Part shown: positions 51,001 through 63,000 of the stretch, in pieces
Position numbering within the stretch: position 1 is the stretch's first letter
Layout of the letters: every line of letters begins with the position of its first letter
Source of the DNA: Auanema rhodensis
Lineage: Eukaryota; Nematoda; Chromadorea; Rhabditida; Rhabditidae
NCBI GenBank assembly: GCA_964057225.1
Contig: OZ059894.1
Location: 9,682,131 to 9,746,130, forward strand
Direction: 5' to 3'
Length of the DNA: 64,000 nucleotides
Notes under the pieces: model-generated
What the model was told of the DNA's origin: nothing
The model's database searches: none
The model's input: the letters and a program-made list of their open reading frames with translations, nothing else
Made by a program: the position numbers and the translations under genes

Positions 51001-54000
51001 TTTTCAGTTGCTCGAGGTTGAGGTTCCTTTGATGGTTCAGCAGATTCCTTTGGTTGAGCTTCGTCAGTCTTCTGTGCAGAAATCTCTTCTGGCTTTTCAG
51101 TTGCCTCAGGTTGAGGTTCCTTTGATGGTTCCGCAGATTTCTGTTCATCTGTTCGATCTTCAGCTCTACTTTGACTCTTCAACCCAAGCTGTTCGAAAAC
51201 ATCAAGAACAAGATCAATTTGCAAACCACAACACTCCTCTTCTTTGAAAAATTCCAGACTCAGCTGAGCTTCAGGTTCATTTGATGGTTCATGAGACTCC
51301 TCTGGTTGAGCTTCGTCAGTCTTCCGTGCAGGAATCTCCTCTGGCTTCTCAGTTGCCTGAGGTTGAAGTTCCTTTGATTGTTCTGCAGAATTCTTTGGTT
51401 GAGCTTCGTCAGTCTTCTGTGCAGGAGTCTCCTCTGGCTTTTCAGTTGCTCGAGGTTGAGGTTCCTTTGATGGTTCAGCAGATTCCTTTGGTTGAGCTTC
51501 GTCAGTCTTCTGTGCAGGAATCTCTTCAGGCTTTTCAGCTACCAGAGGTTGAAGTTCCTTTGAAGGTTCAGCAGAATCTTTTGGTTGAGGTTCTTCGGTC
51601 TTCTGTACAAGAATCTCCGCTGGCTTCTCAGTTGCCTCAGGTTGAGGTTCCTTTGATGGTTCCGCAGATTTCTGTTCATCTGTTCGATCTTCAGCTCTAC
51701 TTTGACTCTTCAACCCAAGCTGTTCGAAAACATCAAGAACAAGATCAATTTGCAAACCACAACACTCCTCTTCTTTGAACAATTCAAGATTAAGCTGAGT
51801 TTCCTGTTCCTTTGATGGCTCAGCAGATTGATTTTGTTGAGCTTCGTCAGTCTTCTGTGCAGGAGTCTCCTCTGGCTTTTCAGTTGACTGTGGTTGAGGT
51901 TCCTTTGATGGTTCAGCAGAATCCTTTGGTTGAGCTTCTTCAGTCTTCTGTGCAGGAGTCTCCTCTGGCTTTTCAGTTGCCTGAGGTTGAGGTTCCTTTG
52001 AAGGTTCAGCAGAATCTTTTGGTTGAGGTTCTTCGGTCTTCTGTACAAGAATCTCTGCTGGCTTCTCAGTTACCTGAGTTTCCTGTTCCTTTGATGGCTC
52101 AGCAGATTCCTTTGGTTGAGCTTCTTCAGTCTTCTGTGCAGGAGTCTCCTCTGGCTTTTCAGTTGACTGTGGTTGAGGTTCCTTTGATGGTTCAGCAGAA
52201 TCCTTTGGTTGAGCTTCTTCAGTCTTCAGTGCAAGAGTCACCTGTGGCTTTTCAGTTGCCTGAGGTTGAAGTTCCTTTGATGGTTCAGCAGATTCCTTTG
52301 GTTGAGCTTCGTCAGTCTTCTGTGCAGGAGTCTCCTCTGGCTTTTCAGCTACCAGAGGTTGAAGTTCCTTTGAAGGTTCAGCAGAATCTTTTGGTTGAGG
52401 TTCTTCGGTCTTCTGTACAAGAATCTCCGCTGGCTTCTCAGTTACCTGAGTTTCCTGTTCCTTTGATGGCTCAGCAGATTCCTTTGGTTGAGCTTCGTCA
52501 GTCTTCTGTGCAGGAGTCTCCTCTGGCTTTTCAGTTGACTGTGGTTGAGGTTCCTTTGATGGTTCAGCAGAATCCTTTGGTTGAGCTTCTTCAGTCTTCT
52601 GTGCAGGAGTCTCCTCTGGCTTTTCAGTTGCCTGAGGTTGAGGTTCCTTTGAAGGTTCAGCAGAATCTTTTGGTTGAGGTTCTTTGGTCTTCTGTACAAG
52701 AATCTCTGCTGGCTTCTCAGTTACCTGAGTTTCCTGTTCCTTTGATGGCTCAGCAGATTCCTTTGGTTGAGCTTCGTCAGTCTTCTGTGCAGGAGTCTCC
52801 TCTGGCTTTTCAGTTGACTGTGGTTGAGGTTCCTTTGATGGTTCAGCAGAATCCTTTGGTTGAGCTTCTTCAGTCTTCAGTGCAAGAGTCACCTGTGGCT
52901 TTTCAGTTGCCTGAGGTTGAAGTTCCTTTGATGGTTCAGCAGATTCCTTTGGTTGAGCTTCGTCAGTCTTCTGTGCAGGAGTCTCCTCTGGCTTTTCAGC
53001 TACCAGAGGTTGAAGTTCCTTTGAAGGTTCAGCAGAATCTTTTGGTTGAGGTTCTTCGGTCTTCTGTACAAGAATCTCCGCTGGCTTCTCAGTTACCTGA
53101 GTTTCCTGTTCCTTTGATGGCTCAGCAGATTCCTTTGGTTGAGCTTCGTCAGTCTTCTGTGCAGGAGTCTCCTCTGGCTTTTCAGTTGACTGTGGTTGAG
53201 GTTCCTTTGATGGTTCAGCAGAATCCTTTGGTTGAGCTTCTTCAGTCTTCTGTGCAGGAGTCTCCTCTGGCTTTTCAGTTGCCTGAGGTTGAGGTTCCTT
53301 TGAAGATTCAGCAGAATCTTTTGGTTGAGGTTCTTTGGTCTTCTGTACAAGAATCTCTGCTGGCTTCTCAGTTACCTGAGTTTCCTGTTCCTTTGATGGC
53401 TCAGCAGATTCCTTTGGTTGAGCTTCGTCAGTCTTCTGTGCAGGAGTCTCCTCTGGCTTTTCAGTTGACTGTGGTTGAGGTTCCTTTGATGGTTCAGCAG
53501 AATCCTTTGGTTGAGCTTCTTCAGTCTTCTGTGCAGGAGTCTCCTCTGGCTTTTCAGTTGCCTGAGGTTGAGGTTCCTTTGAAGGTTCAGCAGAATCTTT
53601 TGGTTGAGGTTCTTCGGTCTTCAGTGCAAGAGTCACCTGTGGCTTTTCAGTTGCCTGAGGTTGAGGTTCCTTTGATGGTTCAGCAGAATCCTTTGGTTGA
53701 GCTTCGGCAGTCTTCTGTGCAAGAGTCTCCGCTGGCTTCTCAGTTGACTGTGGTTGAGGTTCCTTTGATGGTTCAGCAGAATCCTTTGGTTGAGCTTCGT
53801 CAGTCTTCTGTGCAGGAGTCTCCGCTGGCTTTTCAGTTGCATGTGGTTGAGGTTCCTTTGATGGTTCAGCAGATTCCTTTGGTTGAGGTTCTTCGGTCTT
53901 CTGTACAAGAATCTCCGCTGGCTTCTCAGTTACCTGAGGTTGAGGTTCCTTCGATGGTTCAGCAGAATCCTTTGGTTGAGCTTCGTCAGTCTTCTGTGCA

Positions 54001-57000
54001 GGAGTCTCTTCTGGCTTTTCAGTTGCCTGAGGTTGAGGTTCCTTTGATGGTTCAGCAAATTCACTCTTTACTTCTCCATTGTCCTGGACAGCAAACAAGT
54101 GCTGTTTCATTTTTGGTTGATTATCTGTTTTAATCACCGTCAGGTAACATGTCGTTTCACAAATGCCTAGTCCATTGTTTGCCTTACATGTAATTTGATA
54201 TTTACCTTCTGCGAATGTTTGATTTAAAATTGCAACACCGTCTATGTATTCTGTAGTTGTTGCTCTGAAATGATTTTATTTTCATTGAAACTGTTTTGAA
54301 GAAATTATCACCTTTGATCATCAATGTTCCAGATAACTTCTGGTTCTGGAGATGACATGATCAGTACTTTCATGCGAACTGGCCCTTCCTCAATTGTTAT
54401 ATCTTCGAGTCCTTTGATAATATAAGGTTTTTGTCTGAATAACCATTTTTTTTGCTTCATTTTATCCCATTTCATACCTCGAATCACTGCGCTTCAGCAT
54501 ATGTATATCAGGTTTATCATCAATACGTAATGAGCATTTCGTGGTTTTTGTTCCATAGCTGTTTTGTGCTTCACATTCAACGATTGCATTTTCAGTTAAG
54601 TTGTTGATTGAGAGAATATGAACTCCATCTTCGTCAACAATTTCAAAATTGCTTAAATAAATAATTTTATGAAAAATAAATGAAAAAAGTAAACAAACCT
54701 ATCTTTAGGTGTTAATTTCTTTCCGTTGAAATACCATACAACTTTGATAATAGGTGATCCAGTCGCGATACATTTCAACTTCAAATTGCCTCGAGCAACT
54801 TTTCCACTCTGAAACATTATGTTGTGATAATGAGAATTGCAAATTTTCGCTAGCTCTTACTTCAAGTTTCAAGGCAAAACAAGGTGCTTGGCCTGTCTCT
54901 GTAGCTAAGCTTCCTGATCTTGTGACGATACAAGAAGTTCTAGCTTCTCCATGCTCATTATCAGCTACACATTCGAACATAGTATCTCCTAATCGAACAT
55001 TATATGCTTGTAAAATAGCAATACCATCCTCGTATATTATAGTTCGGAATCTGAAAGTATATTAGATTCGTCATCATAGAATTTCTCAAATACCTATTAG
55101 GTGTAACTTCTTGTCCATCCTCGTACCATAATATCTTAGCTGGTGGTGTTGCTATGACAACCGTTTTCAATGCAATATCTGATGTTTCAATCAGATTATC
55201 TTCAAGTTGTTTCACAAAGAATGGAGATTGTCCATCATCTTCATTTTCTTCCCATCCATTAGGTACTTTCATAACAACACAACTTGAAGCAGTACTTCCT
55301 TTGATGTTTGAGGCTTGACAAGAAATTACGGTAACACCAACAACATCAGAGATATCCAAAATGGAAACTCCGTCCTCATAGATAAATCTTCAAGCAATTC
55401 ATATTAAAAAACGAAAAATGAATACAATTCTTACCCTTCGGTTATATCAACACCATCACGACTCCATAATACATCAGGTGTTGGTGTACCTGTTATAATA
55501 CATTTCAATCGAGTTCTTTCTTCTTTAATTCGAATATCATTTAATGGAACGACAAAATGTGGTTTTTGATTAATTCCACTTGATGTCGTTGATTGGCTTG
55601 ACATTGATAGATCACATCGACGTAAAAGAGCTCGAGTAGTTGTTGATCCACGGCTATTCTTAGCTACACAAACAACTCTCAACTGATCAACATCGATGTT
55701 TTTCAATCTGAGTATAGCAATACCATCTTCATAAATCTCCTCAGAAGAGCTGAAATACATTAAGAAACGTTGAATACTAATCATCCTGTGAGTTCTTACC
55801 CTGATTCAGCTGGTTTGTCATTGATTGTCCAACTTACTGCTGGCATTGGCATTCCCATCACAATACATTTCAATGTTGTACTTTCTCCAGTATAGTAATC
55901 ATCTTTCAAAGCAACAACGAAATGAGGTCTTTGTTCAGTTGGTGTTGATGATGTTGTTGGTACAGTCAACAACGATGCATCAGCTTGATCTTGCGTCTCA
56001 CTGACTACATCATCAGATGCAGGCGATTGAACATTGAAAGCGAATTGAGCTTCAGTTGTTCTAGGGCTCATAATCAATACATCAATAGCTGTATCAGCTA
56101 GATCTCGATCACATATAACTTGTGCTCCAATTACTTGAACATCCAATACGTCTTCTTGAAATAAACAAAAGTAATAAGATTAAGAATTATAATACAAACA
56201 ACCTTCAATAACAACTTTGCATGCTGTTGATGCAACTCCAAATCCATTAGCAATAGTACAAGTGAAAACGGCATTATCATCAAATACAGTTGAATCAATT
56301 GATAATATAGTTATTCCATCTTCACATATAATTGTATAATTTCTGAAAAAATCAATATTTTACTTGTATTTCTTATATTTGTTTTAATGAAAATTACCTA
56401 TTCATATCAACTAATAGGCCATTTTTCTCCCATGTCACTGAAGGTAATGGCTGTCCAGTAAACGAGCATCTCAATTGAATATTTTCATTTGTCTAAAAAT
56501 ATTATTCATGTTGATTGTATCTAAGTTTAGTAATATCGTATATCTCAGACCTTGGCATATAATTGAGGAGGAAGATGCGTAATAAAGGTTGGTGGCTGTC
56601 CGAGAGCAGATGAAGTGCTTGATTCCGAACATATACTAACATCCATAGAAGCAAATGAGCTTCTTCTACTGCCACTTGTATTACCATCAACCTAAAACAA
56701 GATAAATTGTAAAATTAGTTTGATTTATTCATAAATTTACTCTTGCTTCAACATATTCGTAGTCTCCTCGATTATTTGAACTTGTAACTGTTACTTCGAC
56801 ATCTACCTGTTGAGGAATTCCTTGAATATGTACCTCAGTTGGAGAAGAAGCTGAATATGTTTTTCATTCTCATAGCTAGTTTCAATCAAATAATACCAGG
56901 AACAACAGTAATATCACCAGATGTTTTACGAACACCAGCAGAGTTAGTTGCTTCACATGCTAGAGTGCCATTCCATTTTTGGCTACATTCACGAATTTCC

Positions 57001-60000
57001 AAATAACACACTCCATCTTCATAAATAATCTCCACGACATTTCTTAAAAAATCACATTTTTTCACCAAATAAATCGTTTTTTCCATAAACTATACTTTTC
57101 ACTTTGAATAATGTTCTCATTATGATACCATATGACTTTAGGTAGTGGCACACCAGTTACAGAAACTTTGAATAATGCACGTTCGCCTTCTGTGATACTA
57201 TATGATTTCTGGAGTGAAGTTACAAAATCTGGAGATGTGTATAAGCAACTACTAGATAATGAAGTTAAAGTATCATCTATAGTTGAAGCTTCTATAACGT
57301 AAAAATGAATTAAAGGATAGTTGTACATGTCACTTACCATCATCTTCATAAACTATTTGAGATACAATCACTTCAGAATGCTCATGTTCAGTTTCACGAT
57401 GAATATCAATTGTTATATTGATATCAGTTGTTAGGATATCTGTATTCTCACGATCGAATGTCAAGTATGTTGTTAGGCGACATCCACGAGCTTTTGGTAT
57501 GACGATTTCCTTATTTTCACGAGAAACATCCTTTGTGAAACTTAAATCAACACAAATATTTTCGGATGTTTGTTTCTGAAGATCGACGCTATCTGTGTCA
57601 TCTTCAATAATAGTTTGAGCGATGATAGTAGCATCAGTTGTGGTCGAAGCTTCAGTTTTCAAATCTTCGCTAAGAATTGGAGATGTCAGACAATCTTCGC
57701 GATGTTGAGCTTCAACAGGTGTTTCCTTCTCCGGGCTTTCTTCGATGCTTGACTTGGAATCATCAATTTCATTCATTTGTCCAGATGAGCCAAAAAGTGA
57801 TTTTTTGGCTTTCAGAATAGCTGATGTTTCCTCAATATTTGGAATATGAGCAGACACCGACTCGCTTTCAGCTGTAGATGTTTGCCAAGAAGTTGATTCG
57901 TTAATAGTCTCAGCCAGAAGTTTCTCGGTCATATCAATAGCAATAGCTTCAGCAGCTTTAAGAGCAAGTTCGTCTATTGCCATTTGATCAGGTTCAGATA
58001 CAACTTCAAAGGTTGCAAAGCATTTATCGGAGTTATTATCAATCTGAATTAATTTTTTTTTTGCTTTTATTCTTCTTCTGAATCTTTAAACCCTCTCTAC
58101 TTACCTGAACATTCAATTCAGCTTCAGCTGTTTCTTCAACTACGATTGGATCATCATCTGCACTAAAAACTTGTACAGTTGGAACTTCAAAGAGTTTCCG
58201 AGCTGGCTCGTGTTCCTTCAATGTTTAGTTTAACATCAGATTTTGATTATTTTTGATTATTTCTACCTCTGGGTCACTTTCTTCACATATTGCTGGAATA
58301 CTTTCAAGTGTATTGATAGATATCCTATCAGCCATTTCCGTCTCAGCAACATCTTTAACGGATGGCATAGTTAAGGAAATATCAATTTCTGGTTCTTCAA
58401 AAATCATTTGACTGAACAGTTCACTGTCTGAAAACATTTCAAACAATTGCTCAGCCATTGCTCATCACTATCTCGTTCTTACCAGACACTTTAACACGTG
58501 TAACTGCGGTATAGATTCCACCTACGACTACTCCATACTCGCCGGCATCACTAGTTTCGACGGGTACTATACTAAGAGCATGATGTCGTCCATCATCGGA
58601 ATCTTCAAAGACATAGCGATTAGCTTCATCTTTGTTTTTCGTTCGAGGAATAGTTGTGTCGCGATCCTATAAAGCGTTTTTCACTGTTTCATATGACCTT
58701 CCAGATATTTATTTTTCATTTTTGATCGAAGAGAAGCGGTTGTTCATCACCTGCTCTCTGCTCTTCCTGTTTTCAGACGCACTAAGCTGGTTGCCTACAC
58801 TAGTTCTCTTACCTTTTTATCATATTTTATAATTTATTTTTATTTTTATTATAATTTTATTATATTTTACCTTACGCCATTCGATAGACTTTTCATCGCT
58901 TACTGTTTCGCATTTAATAGTTGCAACAGCTCCAGCTGGTATACATGTTTCATCAATCTCTTCTCCACCTGAATCATTATTTATTTCGTTTTTTTCATTT
59001 TTAGTTTATGGCTTATGGCTTATTTTTAATTTTTTAATTTCTATATTTGTATATTGTGGATTCGACTCAAGCAACGACATATCAATTCAATCAGAAGTTC
59101 ATTAATAATTTTCTTTTGTTGTTGTGTTTCGAAAAAAAAAATAAAAACAATCAAAATAACATGAGAGCAAAAAAAGAAACAAAGAGGAATGATAAGATAT
59201 AATATATGAATTAATAACAATTTTTAAATTAAAAATATATAAATAATAATAAAAATAATAAATAGATCCGTAATAATAATAATAATAATATTATAAATTA
59301 TATTTTAGTTAATTTCTGTTAGTTAAACTGAGAAAAAACTTAAAAAAATAAGGATAGGGAGAGCAAAAAGATCATAATCTTCATAAAAAATTATAAATTT
59401 CATTTGCATAATGAGCTATTCGAGATTCGTTTCCGTTTCAAACCCTGATTTGATGTTGCCAAATCATTTACTATCAGATGTGCAACTCGAAAAACGACAT
59501 TAGAAATGGAAACAGAATAGATACCCGAATCAGAATTGCATGTATCATGTATAACAAGATAATGCTTTAATCCGTTAACAACATGCTCAGATTTACCAAG
59601 ATCATCAAAAGTTATTGGTTGGCCATCACGTAGCCAGATTAGTACACGTTTATAATCATTTTCTTCTAATTCACAAGCTATTGTAGCTGTGCTTCCTGGC
59701 GGTACTAAGTATTCTTGAACATCATCCTCTTCGCTTTCCGTTCCAGAAGCCATGACAGTCAGTTCCTTTTCGTCAATTCGTTCTAAATCGTTTATCAGAG
59801 TTGTCACCGAGTAGAGAAAATAACAGAAACAACAAACAAACAAAGGACAAAATACTTGAAGCTCTGAGGTTCAAAAGCTTCGGTACTTGACATATCCAGG
59901 GAATGAATTCTCAAATTCATGCTCTGATCACATACACACATAACACAAATGATATGAAACATACCTTCAACAACAAGAGTGATTGTGACATGTTGATCTC

Positions 60001-63000
60001 CTAAAACAGCATAGTATGTACCTTGATCTGCTAATGAAGTCTTTTCAATAAGTAATCGATTCCATCCATCTGACGTGCACAATATTCGTTTGCGTGTTCC
60101 TTGAAGTTTCAATGGCTTGCGATCCTTCAGCCACATGATAGCGTGACTGTCATATCCTTCAACAAGCTGTATACCTAGTTCTGTTGGCTGACCATCCATT
60201 ACGAACTGCGTTTGAGGTGGAGTCACAAAAATGGTCTGTACATCAGGATCCTCAACAACAAGATAGGCTACAGGAAATATGTCATTGTTGACTTTCAAAC
60301 TGTATAAATCATTATCATCAATCTCAACTACATTGATAATCAAGACTTCGAGTAAATCATGGCTTATTCGATCGAATTTTCCTGGAACTCTTTCTAATGG
60401 CTGTTTTCCCTTGTACCAATCAATAATGCTATTAGGTGGAAGATAATTATTCAATTCACATGTTATAGTGGCTGTTGATCCAAGTTTGATTACATAACTT
60501 GGTATGTTAATGCTTCCAGAACTTAATGTATTTTCAATTTCTGAAATTGAATTTTGTGACTCCTTGAATGAGGCTTGTGATCGTAGTGACTTTTTCTCAT
60601 CTGCTGTGGCTTCTGATACAGTTACATTGAAGTGAAGTGAGTTATCACAGCTTCTACTCATTTCACACTCACGAACTGTCATGTTTGCTTCTCCCCATGG
60701 AATTTCTTCAAGAGAAGCATAGATTCCATCATGTAAGCTACGAGCAATTATAGAAACTGAGATGCCAGTCTTGTTATCTCCTCGTTCGTATTCATCGAAT
60801 GAACTAGTTTCTGTGAATTCTTCTCTTTCCATAGGAATAGGTTCTAACGCTTCTGAATATTCCATATTCTCTAAGTTTGCCATTACTGTCAGTGATGTGA
60901 AATCTATTTGATCTTCAATAACCTTGATGGTTAAGCCCATTAACTCAGGTTCTTGAGTGATTTCGATGTCAAATGTGTCATCAGCAGCAACGTGAGCAGC
61001 AATACGTTGTCTGACATCTTGAGATAATGTGGCTATAAGACCACGTCTAGCTGGGATTCTAGAAAATTCGAAATCTTGTTCTATGTCGTCACGAGGCTGT
61101 TCAATCTCTGTGACTACTGAGTCGTCGCTGAGAATATCTGTTTCGCGCATCGTGTTAGCAGAGCTAAATGGTCGTTCCAGCTCATCTGTTTTAAGTGATG
61201 ATCCCATCTGACTCAACTGAGTTTCATCGACAATATAATGAATAGTCTCTTCAGATTCTGGATCAGGATTTGAATCAGCTTCGCTTTTCTGTTTTAAAGT
61301 TTCTGTGCTTCGTTCCATAATAGTGGATAACGTAGTACTATTTTCACGTTTGATGGGCGTTGGGGGTAATCTGTCTTCAGATCTTGAATCTAGATCAGAT
61401 TCTTGAAGTACATAGTCATTGATAGGAAATTGAGCTGAAGTTGTATTGTTATCTTCAACCTCTTCATCAATATCAACAGACTGAAGCTCAATATTAACAT
61501 CGATATTCTCAACAGGTTGTTCTTCTATAACATTTTCCTTTACTGGTTTGAGAGAATGCTGACTGTTTAAGCTGAGATTTGAATGTAATTTAGCAGATTC
61601 ATTCGGATTAGTATAGCGATTGAAGAATTGGATTGTTCCTTTTAGCATGCATGATGTATCCGTATCCGTAGCATAGTCGGATTCTTCACACAACATTTGA
61701 ACGGAGCTTGTATCATCTGCTGGTACATAGCAATCTACGTTCATGTGATGACACATAGGCATTTCAGATTCAATTGACATGTCCATGGTCACAGCTCCTC
61801 CGTATGTCATAGATATCATTGAGAAATCCAGGTTAGTTGTTTCTTCAAAACAACGTTGTGGTTTTGGTGGACTACTCTGCTTACTACTGTAAGCTTCTGA
61901 ATGTTCTGTCATTTGGCAGATCATTGGCTCAACTGTTTCACACGAATTTCCAGTTGATTCATTCCTGTTGTTAACAATAATCATTGAACAATCAATGTTC
62001 GTGGTCGGTACTTCTTCAGGTGGTTCACCACTCAGAGAGCGCAGTTGCTCAAGTAATTCCGCTTCTGTTTGATCATTGTCTTCGCTGACGTACTCAGAAT
62101 ACGATGGAGTTGCGTCACGGTCTAAAATTGGAGTCTCAAACTGAGACAGATCTTTCATTTCAGGAATAGGTATCTGTGAAATTGTCTCTTCTGCTCGGTT
62201 AGCTTCTTCGGATTTCTTCATAAAAACATTATGACTGATGGTTTCTTCATGAACAGGTACTTCAGATCCTGAGACAACCTCTAAGATAACTCCTTGTTCA
62301 GAATCTGTAGGATAATCTGATTCTTGAACACTGGGAACTACAGGAGAAACATGAACAGCTGGAGAAATAGGAGCTAAGCTCGATGTCGTTGGTGATGTAA
62401 TTTTAGGTTGTAGCTTAAGTTCTTCTGAAGCTACGTTTTGCTGAGCATTTCTTTCGCTTTCAAGTTTCTTCAATTTTTTCTTTTCAGCCTTAGCTTCAAC
62501 ATACTGTTGCAATATATTTTTTGTTTTCTCAGCCTTTTGCTGAATATCTGTGTCAGATATTAGTGGCTCTCTTTCAGCCGTTGTTTTACTTCTACTTCGT
62601 CTTCGTAATGGATTCGGGAAATTAAAGTTTCGAATCTTATCCAAAGCATTCTCAGTGAATTGTTTGAAAGCTTTAGAAGTTGATGTTCTCTGAGTAGAAG
62701 AATAGGATTCTAAATCACGAGACATACTCTGGCTATCCAACGACGTATGACGTTGGGATATTGGTCTCGGTGCGGAGGACTCCGTTTTGAGGTGCATGGT
62801 AGGATCATGAGAAGTATCACGGTGCCTTCTCGGAGGCGCAACAGGTTGTGCAATTCTCGATTGATGATAGTTAGGTAATGTAGAAGATCGGGAAGTATTT
62901 CTAGAGATACGTTCTGTGTCAATTGAAGCTTCAGATATCTGCTTAGCCTTCTGAAGAGCTTTAGATTCAACTGGTTCTCGAGCATACGATGAACTAGTTG

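Larger units (their letters stand above)
32254..54056 (-). repeat. PEVT-like spring array, 31-residue (93-bp) unit
   Basis: About 21.8 kb. If undisturbed this would be ~234 units, and somewhat fewer after subtracting the nine inserted modules. A typical unit reads AEPSKEPQPQATEKPEETPA followed by QKTDEAQPKES, with variable positions (Q/L, T/A, P/Q, E/D). The 93-bp period is exact at 32261/32354 ('cgtcagttttctg'). Disordered, Pro/Glu/Lys/Thr/Gln-rich and free of aromatics, as expected for titin PEVK-type and C. elegans PEVT elastic segments. The contour length of ~7,270 residues would be of the order of 2.5 micrometres. Confidence 0.92.

Noticed and set aside
32254-54056. CRISPR-like or satellite array because of the regular 93-bp repeats
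   Set aside because: No unique spacers, a coding period divisible by three, and a frame open across the whole array.
32273-54133. Plus-strand 'VQESPLAFQLPEVEVPLMVQQ' frames
   Set aside because: Antisense of the PEVT-like 31-residue unit; broken wherever an EIDL module interrupts the array.
57570-57752. Plus-strand 60-codon frame
   Set aside because: Antisense to the 235-residue linker exon; no independent evidence.
59400-59443. Alternative end of the protein by reading through to the stop at 59400
   Set aside because: A phase-1 donor at CAGG|GTTTGA joins cleanly to the next Ig exon. No polyadenylation context was evident.
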